A stretch of DNA of 5,315 nt from an uncultured Eubacteriales bacterium (GCA_900556615.1 USPP01000142.1:1-5315), one strand, 5' to 3'; positions 1 through 5,083 are shown, numbered from the stretch's first letter. Made by a program: numbers and translations. Notes: generated by a model not told the origin, from the sequence alone.

Positions 1-100
1 GGTGGGGGGAGGATGTCACGTCAGCAGAACATAAAAATTAAAGTATACTTCCTAATAACAAGGAAAAACCTGAATATATTTAAATTTTTGGCATAAAAGT

Positions 101-811
101 TTATTTAAAAATTGATTCTGTCAGCTTTTCATGATAAAGCTTTGCCATATCTTCTCCGAGATCACAGTGACCTCGGTCCGGTATTTCATAATAAGTAACT
201 TTGCGAGCTTTCATTGCTGCGACAAATTTGTCCGAATGCTTTTCTTTGTTGACTGCCTGGTCGCCGCCGCAATGGAATATATAATAGTCGATATCCGGCA
301 TTTCGGGAGCAAGATGCAGGGGAGAATATTTCTTAAGTACCTCGTTTAATTCTCCTTGCTCATTATAAAACGCAGAGTACATTGTTCTCGGAAGATCGGG
401 ACGCTCGGTAAAATGATAAGGCATATCGCATACGGGGCAGTTTGCGACACAGGCTACAGGGGTGCGCTTAGCATATCGGCAATAAACAATGGCGGATTGC
501 CCTCCCATGCTTCCGCCGCTGCTGACAATGGGGAGAGAGTCGGGCAGGGTGTAGTGCTCGAACAGGACGTCAATGAGCTCATCGGTTATTGAGACTGCTT
601 GCCGATTCATCCAATTCCAGGGATTCAGATAAGGCATCATATATAGGATATTTTTTTCGGCTAATTTTTTTCCGGTCTCATTGTCGCTCAGCATATTTTG
701 ACCGCCGAGTCCGATAAAATCGATAACGAGCCCGTTGATTTTACCGATGATGAGTCGATCGTTGGAGTAGGTAAATTGGTTTAGATTTTGGTAGGTTATG
801 ATTCGGTTCAT
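101..811 (-). CDS. alpha/beta hydrolase, prolyl-oligopeptidase/esterase-like
   Basis: A 236-residue protein with the layout of a cytoplasmic serine hydrolase. A glycine-rich GLGGQ loop at residues 34-38 may form the oxyanion hole. The nucleophile elbow is GGSMGG with Ser101. The acid is probably Asp184 in HCGGDQAVN and the base His215 in DRGHCD, giving a complete Ser-Asp-His triad in the family's order. No signal peptide or membrane segment is visible, and the length suits a minimal single-domain alpha/beta hydrolase. Substrate cannot be deduced; an esterase or peptidase role is an inference from the fold. The ATG at 811-809 follows an unusual G6 ribosome binding site at 825-820 (gap 8 nt). 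It is the last minus-strand gene here and sits behind the terminator of the rubrerythrin operon, with its own promoter at 877-905, so it is probably a separate transcription unit. The stop is TAA. Confidence 0.9.
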   Translation of the reverse strand: MNRIITYQNLNQFTYSNDRLIIGKINGLVIDFIGLGGQNMLSDNETGKKLAEKNILYMMPYLNPWNWMNRQAVSITDELIDVLFEHYTLPDSLPIVSSGGSMGGQSAIVYCRYAKRTPVACVANCPVCDMPYHFTERPDLPRTMYSAFYNEQGELNEVLKKYSPLHLAPEMPDIDYYIFHCGGDQAVNKEKHSDKFVAAMKARKVTYYEIPDRGHCDLGEDMAKLYHEKLTESIFK

Positions 812-850
812 GGAAAAGACCCCCCGGTAAGGTTAATTTTGAACGCTAAT

Positions 851-894
851 ATTTAATATAAAAAAGGATATGTCTAATCATAACATATCCTTTT
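851..894 (-). terminator. Rho-independent terminator of the perR-rbr operon
   Basis: A perfect 12-bp stem is formed by 862-873 (aaaaggatatgt) and 883-894 (acatatcctttt), with a 9-nt loop. Read on the minus strand, the stem is followed by a run of seven T residues and then tatattaaat. It lies 18 bases downstream of the stop of the BFD-like gene, in the orientation expected to end that operon. The stem is A/T-rich, so some read-through into the hydrolase gene is possible. Confidence 0.75.
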
Positions 895-905
895 CTGAAT
901 GTCAA
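877..905 (-). promoter_or_regulatory. sigma-A type promoter of the hydrolase gene, nested in a terminator
   Basis: On the minus strand TTGACA (905-900), a 17-nt spacer and TATGAT (882-877) form a near-perfect vegetative promoter. The start site would fall near 870, leaving a leader of about 60 nt before the hydrolase ATG. The -10 box lies in the loop and 5' arm edge of the terminator hairpin that ends the upstream operon, so the new transcript would contain only the 3' arm and could not form the hairpin itself. Confidence 0.65.
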
Positions 906-912
906 GTTAAAA

Positions 913-1116
913 TCAGCCGCTGATAATGGACGAGATAATGTCCATTATCTTATCGTGACAGCCGCCACATCCGGTAGAACAGTCTGTTATAAGCTGAACC
1001 TGCCGGAATTCCGCTTCGACATCTTCAAACTTGTTGTGGGAATGAAGAGCCCTGTCGATATCAGCGAGTGTAACGTGCTTACAATGGCAAATTTCTTCGT
1101 TGGGTAAGTATTCCAA
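913..1116 (-). CDS. BFD-like [2Fe-2S]-binding small protein
   Basis: A 67-residue protein matching the BFD (bacterioferritin-associated ferredoxin-like) [2Fe-2S] fold. It has C10-x-C12 followed by the usual VT-x-x-D-I segment and then C50-G-G-C53, the CxC...CxxC ligand set typical of the family. An extra cysteine, Cys46, precedes the CGGC. It fills almost the whole protein, so this is a stand-alone domain rather than part of a nitrite reductase or NifU. BFD proteins pass electrons, classically to ferritin-like proteins to release iron. Lying in the same operon as rubrerythrin, it may donate electrons to it or act in iron release; this is inference. The start is TTG (1116-1114), supported by AGGAGA nine bases upstream and by alignment of the first cysteines near the N-terminus. 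It is the last gene before the terminator and starts 23 bases after the preceding gene ends. Confidence 0.88.
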   Translation of the reverse strand: MEYLPNEEICHCKHVTLADIDRALHSHNKFEDVEAEFRQVQLITDCSTGCGGCHDKIMDIISSIISG

Positions 1117-1139
1117 GGTTTAATTCTCCTATGTTAATA

Positions 1140-1361
1140 TCACTTTTTTCCAAAAAGACCGCCGAGCTTGCTGCCGACTGAATTCAAAGTAAGCTTTGCT
1201 TTGATTCCTTCGACAAGCTGATTTATTTTGTCGTTCGGAAGATCCACGCCGATGATTTCTTCTATGGCAGATACAGGATCCTTCTCAAATTTAGCCTTCA
1301 GAGATTTATCGTTTTGTATTTTATCAACGATTTCATCGATTTTATCTTTAAAGTCTACCAT
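1140..1361 (-). CDS. small helical protein of unknown function in the rubrerythrin operon
   Basis: A 73-residue, cysteine-free, lysine-rich protein. It is predicted by eye to be mostly helical: a charged N-terminal helix (residues 1-28), a DPVSAIEEIIGVDLP segment (29-43), a second amphipathic helix, and a glycine/lysine tail ending GSKLGGLFGKK. I do not recognise a named family. The F-x-x-DP-x(6)-G-V-D-LP pattern resembles the leader region of nitrile-hydratase-like (NHLP) and Nif11-type peptides, but there is no obvious core peptide and no modification enzyme nearby. Its ATG (1361-1359) lies three bases after the rubrerythrin stop; the nearest GAGG is 15 nt upstream, inside rubrerythrin, so translational coupling is likely. 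Position between rubrerythrin and a [2Fe-2S] protein suggests a role in oxidative stress or metal handling, but this is only context. Confidence 0.85.
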   Translation of the reverse strand: MVDFKDKIDEIVDKIQNDKSLKAKFEKDPVSAIEEIIGVDLPNDKINQLVEGIKAKLTLNSVGSKLGGLFGKK

Positions 1362-1364
1362 AAA

Positions 1365-1904
1365 TCAACCAAAATACCTCTTGAGAAGTCCTGCAAATGC
1401 CTTGCCGTGTCTTGCTTCATCGCGTGCCATTTCATGTACGGTGTCATGGATAGCGTCGAGGTTGGCTTCCTTAGCGCGTTTTGCAAGATCGAATTTTCCG
1501 GCGGTAGCGCCGTTTTCAGCTTCTACTCTCATTTCAAGATTCTTCTTTGTAGAATCGGTAACAACCTCACCGAGAAGCTCGGCAAATTTTGCGGCATGTT
1601 CAGCTTCTTCAAGTGCTGCTTTTTCCCAATAAAGTCCGATTTCAGGATAGCCTTCTCTGTGAGCTACTCTTGCCATAGCGAGATACATACCTACCTCTGT
1701 GCACTCTCCCATGAAATTGGCGCGGAGATCGGTGAGAATATCCTCGGAAACGCCTTTGGCAACGCCTACAACGTGCTCAGCAGCCCATGTCATGCCTTCG
1801 TCCATAGCCTTGAACTTGGATGCAGGAGCCTTACATACAGGACATTTTTCAGGAGCAGCGTCGCCTTCATAAACATAACCGCAAACAGTACATACAAATT
1901 TCAT
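1365..1904 (-). CDS. rbr: reverse rubrerythrin (N-terminal rubredoxin, C-terminal diiron domain)
   Basis: A 179-residue non-haem iron protein that reduces hydrogen peroxide, and in related clostridial enzymes oxygen, to water in the cytoplasm using electrons from NAD(P)H-linked donors. Residues 1-30 are a rubredoxin [Fe(SCys)4] site: C5-x-x-C8 and C21-x-x-C24. Residues 40-179 are a four-helix ferritin-like diiron domain with carboxylate candidates around Glu67/Glu70, ExxH at Glu100-His103, glutamates at 128/130, and a second ExxH at Glu163-His166. The rubredoxin is at the N-terminus, the reverse of classical rubrerythrin, as in the PerR-controlled reverse rubrerythrins of Clostridium acetobutylicum. 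AGAGAGG eight bases upstream supports the ATG at 1904. It begins 30 bases after perR ends with no promoter visible between them, so it is probably co-transcribed with perR. Confidence 0.95.
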   Translation of the reverse strand: MKFVCTVCGYVYEGDAAPEKCPVCKAPASKFKAMDEGMTWAAEHVVGVAKGVSEDILTDLRANFMGECTEVGMYLAMARVAHREGYPEIGLYWEKAALEEAEHAAKFAELLGEVVTDSTKKNLEMRVEAENGATAGKFDLAKRAKEANLDAIHDTVHEMARDEARHGKAFAGLLKRYFG

Positions 1905-1934
1905 ATCAAATACCTCTCTTTTTAATAAAAATGG

Positions 1935-2339
1935 TTATTTATTTTCATCGGGTGTCTCAGCATGCTTCCGGCATTCCGGACACAAACCGATAAATTCAAT
2001 AAAATATTTTTCGACGGAGAAATCCTCGCCGCATTTAAGAAGCTCCGTCAGGTTTTCAGGAAGAGCGAGATCGACGTCGGCAATCTTCCCGCACATCCGG
2101 CAGCAAATATGCCAATGAGGACGGACGCCGTACTCGTATCTTGCAGTAGAGCCGGGCGTGTAAACGCGCTGTGCATTTCCTTCACTGCATTCACTGGCGA
2201 GAACTCTGAATACCGTAGCCTGACTGATCGTCGGATATCGAGGATGTATTTCCTCGTATACCATGGCGGGGGTAGGATGATTTCCGAGCTTTTTCAGAGC
2301 GTCAAGAATGATTGTTTTTTGAAGCGTCTGTCTTTTCAT
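1935..2339 (-). CDS. perR: Fur-family peroxide-responsive repressor, PerR-like
   Basis: A 134-residue Fur-family repressor. Residues 1-60 hold the winged helix, with the recognition helix around TISQATVFRVL (37-47). The metal-binding dimer domain follows. Aligned by memory to Bacillus subtilis PerR, the regulatory site has His21 (H37), Glu69 (D85), His75 and His77 (H91, H93) and Asp88 (D104); Asp rather than Glu at the last position favours PerR over Fur. Structural zinc cysteines are C80-x-x-C83 and C120-x-x-C123, with additional Cys79. In PerR, iron-catalysed oxidation of the regulatory histidines releases DNA. A longer frame opens with TTG at 2378, but ATG 2339 has AGGAG five bases upstream, and the TTG lies within the promoter, so I use 2339. 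First gene of the operon, probably repressing itself and rubrerythrin. Confidence 0.9.
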   Translation of the reverse strand: MKRQTLQKTIILDALKKLGNHPTPAMVYEEIHPRYPTISQATVFRVLASECSEGNAQRVYTPGSTARYEYGVRPHWHICCRMCGKIADVDLALPENLTELLKCGEDFSVEKYFIEFIGLCPECRKHAETPDENK

Positions 2340-2349
2340 GATTTCTCCT
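2340..2349 (-). promoter_or_regulatory. ribosome binding site fixing the perR start
   Basis: The minus strand reads AGGAG (2349-2345), AAATC, then ATG (2339-2337). The alternative TTG at 2378 has no Shine-Dalgarno and lies upstream of the likely transcription start. Confidence 0.8.
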
Positions 2350-2358
2350 ACTTTGTTA

Positions 2359-2373
2359 TTAATAATATTATAT
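2359..2373 (-). promoter_or_regulatory. candidate PerR operator overlapping the -10 box
   Basis: ATATAATATTATTAA on the minus strand agrees with the Bacillus Per box TTATAATNATTATAA at about 10 of 14 defined positions and covers the -10 box. The same stretch contains the perfect palindrome ATAATATTAT (2362-2371). The region is almost pure A/T, so chance similarity is a real possibility. Confidence 0.35.
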
Positions 2374-2395
2374 ATCAATTAATAAAAAATTTCAA
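2367..2395 (-). promoter_or_regulatory. promoter of the perR-rbr operon
   Basis: The minus strand has TTGAAA (2395-2390), a 17-nt spacer and a perfect TATAAT (2372-2367). The start site would be near 2360, about 20 bases before the perR Shine-Dalgarno. It is the only good promoter seen upstream of the four-gene unit. Confidence 0.7.
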
Positions 2396-2678
2396 TAGAT
2401 ATTTTATTAAAATACTAAATAAATTTTTAAAAAGTAAACTGAAATAATTAATATACATTTACAAAACTAATGCCATTATAAATTTTAAATGTAATAAATT
2501 GGGAAAAACTGTCCTTCATCTTTAAAATAAAGATTCTCTGAAAAGAAAATGAGTATAGCAGTTAAAGGTGAAATGACGATTAAGGAATGACTGAATAAAT
2601 CGTTTAACGATCTTTCGGGAAGTATTGGCCGGCATCGCTAAAAAACATTGAAATATTAGGGCAATGCTGCCGGGCTTT
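2396..2678. other. intergenic DNA without a recognisable gene
   Basis: A/T-rich spacer upstream of perR. Short minus-strand open frames running through it lack a Shine-Dalgarno and show no known motif. Its right end (2629-2673) contains an inverted repeat, CCGGCA (2629-2634) and TGCCGG (2668-2673), which abuts the dispersed repeat and may be part of it. Confidence 0.6.
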
Positions 2679-2821
2679 GACGATACAAATGCGCAGTCGC
2701 ATTTTTCGCCAAACAATACCAATTGTGAGGGGCAAGACAACTTCTCTGGCGACAAAGCTTGTGACAAATGACAGAAAACAGATCGAGCCGGATTTGGGCA
2801 GTGATTTTTTAGAGGTGCCCT
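2679..2821 (-). repeat. dispersed repeat, short copy
   Basis: Read on the minus strand, 2821-2759 begins AGGGCACCTCTAAAAAATCA and matches 4065-4127 on the plus strand at about 55 of 63 positions by hand alignment. The next stretch, 2757-2679, including AATTGGTATTG and CGAAAAAT, matches 4659-4741 at roughly 80 percent with small gaps. The two parts are contiguous here but separated by about 530 bases in the long copy. Neither copy has a maintained reading frame, so this looks like a decayed non-coding or transposon-derived element. The GGGnACCTCTAAAAA end resembles an insertion-sequence terminus but I cannot name a family. Confidence 0.75.
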
Positions 2822-2856
2822 GAAGTATGATGAAAAATTGTCCTGCTGCTATTATC

Positions 2857-2889
2857 AAGGCGCAAGCCGTGAATCCGACGGATTGCCTT
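2857..2889. repeat. inverted repeat beside the short repeat copy
   Basis: AATCCG-A-CGGATT (2872-2884) is a perfect 6-1-6 palindrome. AAGGC (2857-2861) and GCCTT (2885-2889) can pair outside it. The AAGGCAA(A)TCC core on the minus strand resembles the hairpin at 4006-4023 that precedes the long repeat copy, which suggests it belongs to the same element. Confidence 0.45.
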
Positions 2890-3180
2890 AATCATATTTC
2901 TGCTATCAATGGTACGGCTTGTGTGTTCATTGGTACACTGCATCATAGACTATATTTTGTAAAAAATCATTCTGTTGACTGACGATATTCCGTAGTGTTT
3001 TTACCAAAAGGTGCAGGAGGATAAGACGTATCGGCGTTTGGTTGTTGTAAAGTCTATTATTGCCAAATGATGGGGAAGCCCTATAGAAGTTCTATATAAA
3101 AACTGGCCGCCATTGTGACTCTTTATTGTCTCAAGCAGTGTTCGGTTACGGCCTAATAACAGAAATCTAAGCGGAGTTCA
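2890..3180. other. intergenic DNA with a 7-1-7 palindrome, no gene seen
   Basis: All frames are broken on both strands. An AGGAGG at about 3016-3021 has no start codon at a useful distance. The notable structure is TATAGAA-G-TTCTATA at 3082-3096. An imperfect direct repeat, TCAATGGTAC and TCATTGGTAC, lies near 2906-2936. Base composition is closer to that of the genes than the following stretch, so this may be a remnant of lost coding or mobile DNA. Confidence 0.5.
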
Positions 3181-3583
3181 TGTTATAAACTGAGACTATA
3201 ACACCCGCAAAAAATATTTTTAACACAATATATAGATATTTAATCAATTATTATACTACATATATGTGTATATATTTAATGAAATTTAACTTGTTTTTTT
3301 AAATACTTATGTTGATTTTTTGTTATCAATATGCAAAAATCCATTATTGTATCCGTCATATGCCTATATTTTTGTATATAGTTACATTTTTATCAATAAT
3401 ATACATATAATATTCATTATTCGATAAATGGCAGATGTTTTTTGATTCATTTTCCAAAATAAATTTTAATTTAATAAAATATATTGCATAAATTAACAAA
3501 AATGTCCATTTTTTCGAGATATCGTGCTAAGATGTTTTTGTTTGCGAAAGATCGTATCCGTTGGGGGATAAAATAATATTCTG
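3181..3583. other. very A/T-rich intergenic DNA
   Basis: About 400 bases dominated by A and T, with no open frame of note on either strand. It contains chance-level palindromes such as ACATATATGT (3258-3267) and AAAAATG-tc-CATTTTT (3498-3513). No tRNA, riboswitch or clear operator is recognisable. Confidence 0.6.
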
Positions 3584-3612
3584 TTTACATATTCTTTAAT
3601 GTATGGTATAAT
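3584..3612 (+). promoter_or_regulatory. extended -10 promoter of the DUF6514-like gene
   Basis: TTTACA (3584-3589), a 17-nt spacer and TATAAT (3607-3612), preceded by TGG to give an extended -10. The start site near 3619 leaves a leader of about 30 nt containing the AGGAG at 3638-3642. Confidence 0.75.
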
Positions 3613-3648
3613 AGAATTGTTTAGATATTACAATATTAGGAGCGTTAT

Positions 3649-3939
3649 ATGGAATTTATATCCGAAACATCGATTTCCGTATGCGGCAATCTTCCAAAGG
3701 TGGAGTACGGCTTACTAAAGTCTAATCGTCACAGCATGGACAACAAAAATAATAATAATAATGTATATTCTTTGCTATGTCTTTCGTTCGATAAGGACGA
3801 TATGGTTGATAAAAATTTCATTTACGATATATCTTCGGATGAAGAAACGGCGATCCGAATTTTCAATATGCTTGTTGCCGGAGAAGTAATGCCGGACTCT
3901 ATAAAAGACGTATTATACGACTTGCTTTCTTCGATCTGA
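3649..3939 (+). CDS. small protein of unknown function, DUF6514-like
   Basis: A 96-residue soluble protein with no signal peptide or membrane segment. The layout recalls the clostridial DUF6514 family: a VEYGLL strand (residues 18-23), a VYSLLCLSF strand (39-47), then a C-terminal DISSDEETA...GEVMPDSIKDVLYDLL block (60-93). In that family a DIS-x-D segment precedes helices ending in a D-V-x-x-D-L motif. This assignment is from memory of the family pattern and should be treated as tentative; the function of the family is unknown. AGGAG (3638-3642) lies six bases before the ATG, and a strong promoter lies just upstream, so the gene is well supported. A run of five AAT codons encodes Asn34-Asn38 in the loop between the two strands. 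It is a single-gene unit, divergent from perR across 1.3 kb and flanked on both sides by copies of the dispersed repeat. Confidence 0.82.
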   Translation: MEFISETSISVCGNLPKVEYGLLKSNRHSMDNKNNNNNVYSLLCLSFDKDDMVDKNFIYDISSDEETAIRIFNMLVAGEVMPDSIKDVLYDLLSSI

Positions 3940-3966
3940 TTTGTTTTTCGAACCATCCTTTTATTT

Positions 3967-4005
3967 CGCGGGGTTCTACTTTGTTTTCAAAGCCGCGCTG
4001 CTTTT
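3967..4005 (+). terminator. possible terminator after the DUF6514-like gene
   Basis: CTTTG-tttt-CAAAG (3979-3992) is stacked on CGCGG (3967-3971) and CCGCG (3993-3997) across a one-sided 7-nt bulge. It is followed by CTGCTTTTAA. It lies 28 bases after the stop codon. The T tract is short and the bulge large, so this may instead be the outer hairpin of the repeat element that follows. Confidence 0.35.
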
Positions 4006-4043
4006 AAGGCAAATCCTTTGCCGAAATGGCGGTAGAATATCGC
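4006..4043 (+). repeat. pair of small hairpins at the left of the long repeat copy
   Basis: GGCAAA-tcc-TTTGCC (4008-4022) is a perfect 6-bp stem with a 3-nt loop. GCGGTA-gaa-TATCGC follows at about 4029-4043, with one G-T pair. Together with 3967-3997 they make three consecutive stem-loops just before the conserved GGGTACCTC start. This could be a structured element end or a REP-like sequence. Confidence 0.5.
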
Positions 4044-4064
4044 TTAACGTAAAATTATAGATAA

Positions 4065-4741
4065 AGGGTACCTCTAAAAATTCACTGACCAAAACCAACT
4101 CGATCTGTTTTCTATCATTCGTCACAAAAATTCTTGACAGATGGTTACTCTGTTGCGGAATTTTTGTTTAGACTGACGAAAAATCGCTTTGCCGTCTATG
4201 TATACTGCATTATAGAGATCTTCTAAAACGGTTTCCCGCAGAATTGCAATCGATTGTGTTGACTTCATTTGTTATTCATTTTCCTACTTTGCCGAATGAA
4301 AAAAGCAGAACGGATATGTCCAGAACCGCTTTTGCAGGGAACATTTTTCGGTAGAATCCGGAAGGCGCTTCTTTTCCCGAATCTCTCCGAATCGATGGTA
4401 TGGAAATCTCGGAAGAGAAGGCATTTTCATGGAGAATTCACGCTTGGGCGGTAGCTCGAAAAAGACTTTCCCGTTGAACAAAAAGGCGGGGTGTGCGGTA
4501 CGGAAAAGAAGAATAACAGAAGTGCTGTTGTATTACTTGAAGATACAGCAGCCAGAACGGATATCGCCGTATTATGGCCACATCTCTGGGGCACGGCTAT
4601 CGTCTTTGCTGCGCGTTTGATTGTGTTTGATTGTATTTTTTCGTCAAACATCAGAAATTTCGTCGGCAGAGGAAGTCACTCTTGCCTCCTCAATTGGTAT
4701 TGTCTGACGAAAAATTTGGCGGCGCCATCTGTATAACCATC
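4065..4741 (+). repeat. dispersed repeat, long copy
   Basis: The left arm 4065-4127 starts AGGGTACCTCTAAAAATTCA and matches 2821-2759 (minus) at about 87 percent. The right arm 4659-4741 matches 2757-2679. A divergent copy of the right-arm module also lies directly after the left arm (4131-4208): both contain CTGACGAAAAAT followed by a GC-richer stretch and a TCTnTGTATA-like end. The element therefore reads left arm, module, about 450 unrelated bases, module. Several overlapping short frames cross it on both strands, none with conserved motifs. Confidence 0.75.
4209..4658. other. segment inside the long repeat copy, no supported gene
   Basis: This stretch lies between the two module copies and is absent from the short copy. 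It has higher GC than the spacers and several 61-81 residue open frames on both strands. One runs from ATG 4429 with a weak AGAAGG upstream and gives a basic 63-residue peptide, but overlapping frames on the other strand are just as long and no domain is recognisable. A 9-bp stem GCTGTTGTA / TACAGCAGC (4524-4532, 4544-4552; one G-T pair) and a 12-base direct repeat CAGAACGGATAT (4306-4317, 4553-4564) are present. Confidence 0.5.
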
Positions 4742-4807
4742 ATTGTGCGGTATTGCCTCGTGATTACAGGACACTTTTGAGCTTTCCGTTTATGAAAGGC
4801 TTCCGGT

Positions 4808-4886
4808 CCGGCGGTATCTGCCCTTACAAGCTGAGCAGGGGGCGTCTCGTGTTAATAAGACGCCCCTTGACAGCAGATATCGCCGG
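4808..4886. repeat. nested palindrome, 79 bp
   Basis: The outer arms CCGGCGGTATCTGC (4808-4821) and GCAGATATCGCCGG (4873-4886) are complementary at 13 of 14 positions, the exception being a possible G-U pair in RNA. Inside, GGGGCGTCT (4839-4847) and AGACGCCCC (4858-4866) form a perfect 9-bp stem with a 10-nt loop. Neither strand shows a T tract after it, so a simple terminator is unlikely. The GGCGGTA and TATCGC elements resemble those in the hairpin at 4029-4043 on the other side of the long repeat. Confidence 0.65.
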
Positions 4887-5016
4887 TGAACACTGTTATT
4901 TGCTGATACAGTAACAGTTCCAATATATATCAGGTAAAACCGACCGAATCGTAGCAAAAGAAAACTATCATCATTTCGCCCGAATTTGTCATATAATGGA
5001 TATCTGTATGGTTTTC
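4887..5016. other. spacer downstream of the copper ATPase gene
   Basis: A further short hairpin, ACTGTTA / TAACAGT, lies at about 4891-4917. On the minus strand AAGAAAAC (near 5016) can pair with GTTTTCTT (near 4960), leading into a TTTT run, which could be a weak terminator for the ATPase gene, but the loop is about 45 nt. No gene is seen. Confidence 0.35.
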
Positions 5017-5083
5017 TTATCCCTTAACAGTATAGCCCTGTTCCTCGACAGCTTTTTTCAGCTCTGAATCGGGTATATCATGC
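5017..5083 (-). pseudogene. displaced C-terminal part of the HMA domain
   Basis: In the neighbouring minus-strand frame, codons from CAT (5082-5080) to TAA (5019-5017) encode HDIPDSELKKAVEEQGYTVKG. This is the expected last helix and strand of an HMA domain with its EQGYTV ending. Counted from the ATG at 5213 to this TAA there are 197 bases; adding one base gives 66 codons, so a single-base deletion restores a complete 65-residue domain. Confidence 0.8.

Noticed and set aside
42..65. Weak TTCCT / AGGAA hairpin downstream of the hydrolase as its terminator
   Set aside because: Only a 5-bp stem, and the T-rich stretch is interrupted; not convincing.
13..96. Plus-strand ATG after GGGGGGAGG giving a 27-residue peptide
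   Set aside because: The purine run touches the ATG with no spacing, and the peptide is low-complexity; insufficient support.
131..592. Two plus-strand frames opposite the hydrolase
   Set aside because: The minus-strand frame has a complete Ser-Asp-His triad; these have no ribosome binding sites or motifs.
1314..1925. Long plus-strand frame of 203 codons opposite rubrerythrin
   Set aside because: It lies antisense to the clearly identified rubrerythrin, has no ribosome binding site and no recognisable motif.
1962..2447. Plus-strand frame of 161 codons opposite perR
   Set aside because: It is antisense to perR, begins inside its coding strand and shows no domain; a by-product of codon composition.
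2522..2858. Two overlapping minus-strand frames with hydrophobic stretches, briefly considered a transporter fragment
   Set aside because: They run through the dispersed repeat, whose second copy does not keep the frame, and no transporter motif is present.
4269..4736. Five short overlapping frames on both strands inside the long repeat
   Set aside because: Similar lengths on both strands, no good ribosome binding sites and no motifs; typical of a decayed non-coding repeat.
2679..4741. CRISPR array or toxin-antitoxin system in the repeat region
   Set aside because: The repeats are two diverged copies in opposite orientation, not regular short direct repeats, and no toxin or antitoxin frame is present.
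4838..4867. GGGGCGTCT / AGACGCCCC as a Rho-independent terminator
   Set aside because: No T tract follows on either strand; better described as the core of the nested palindrome.
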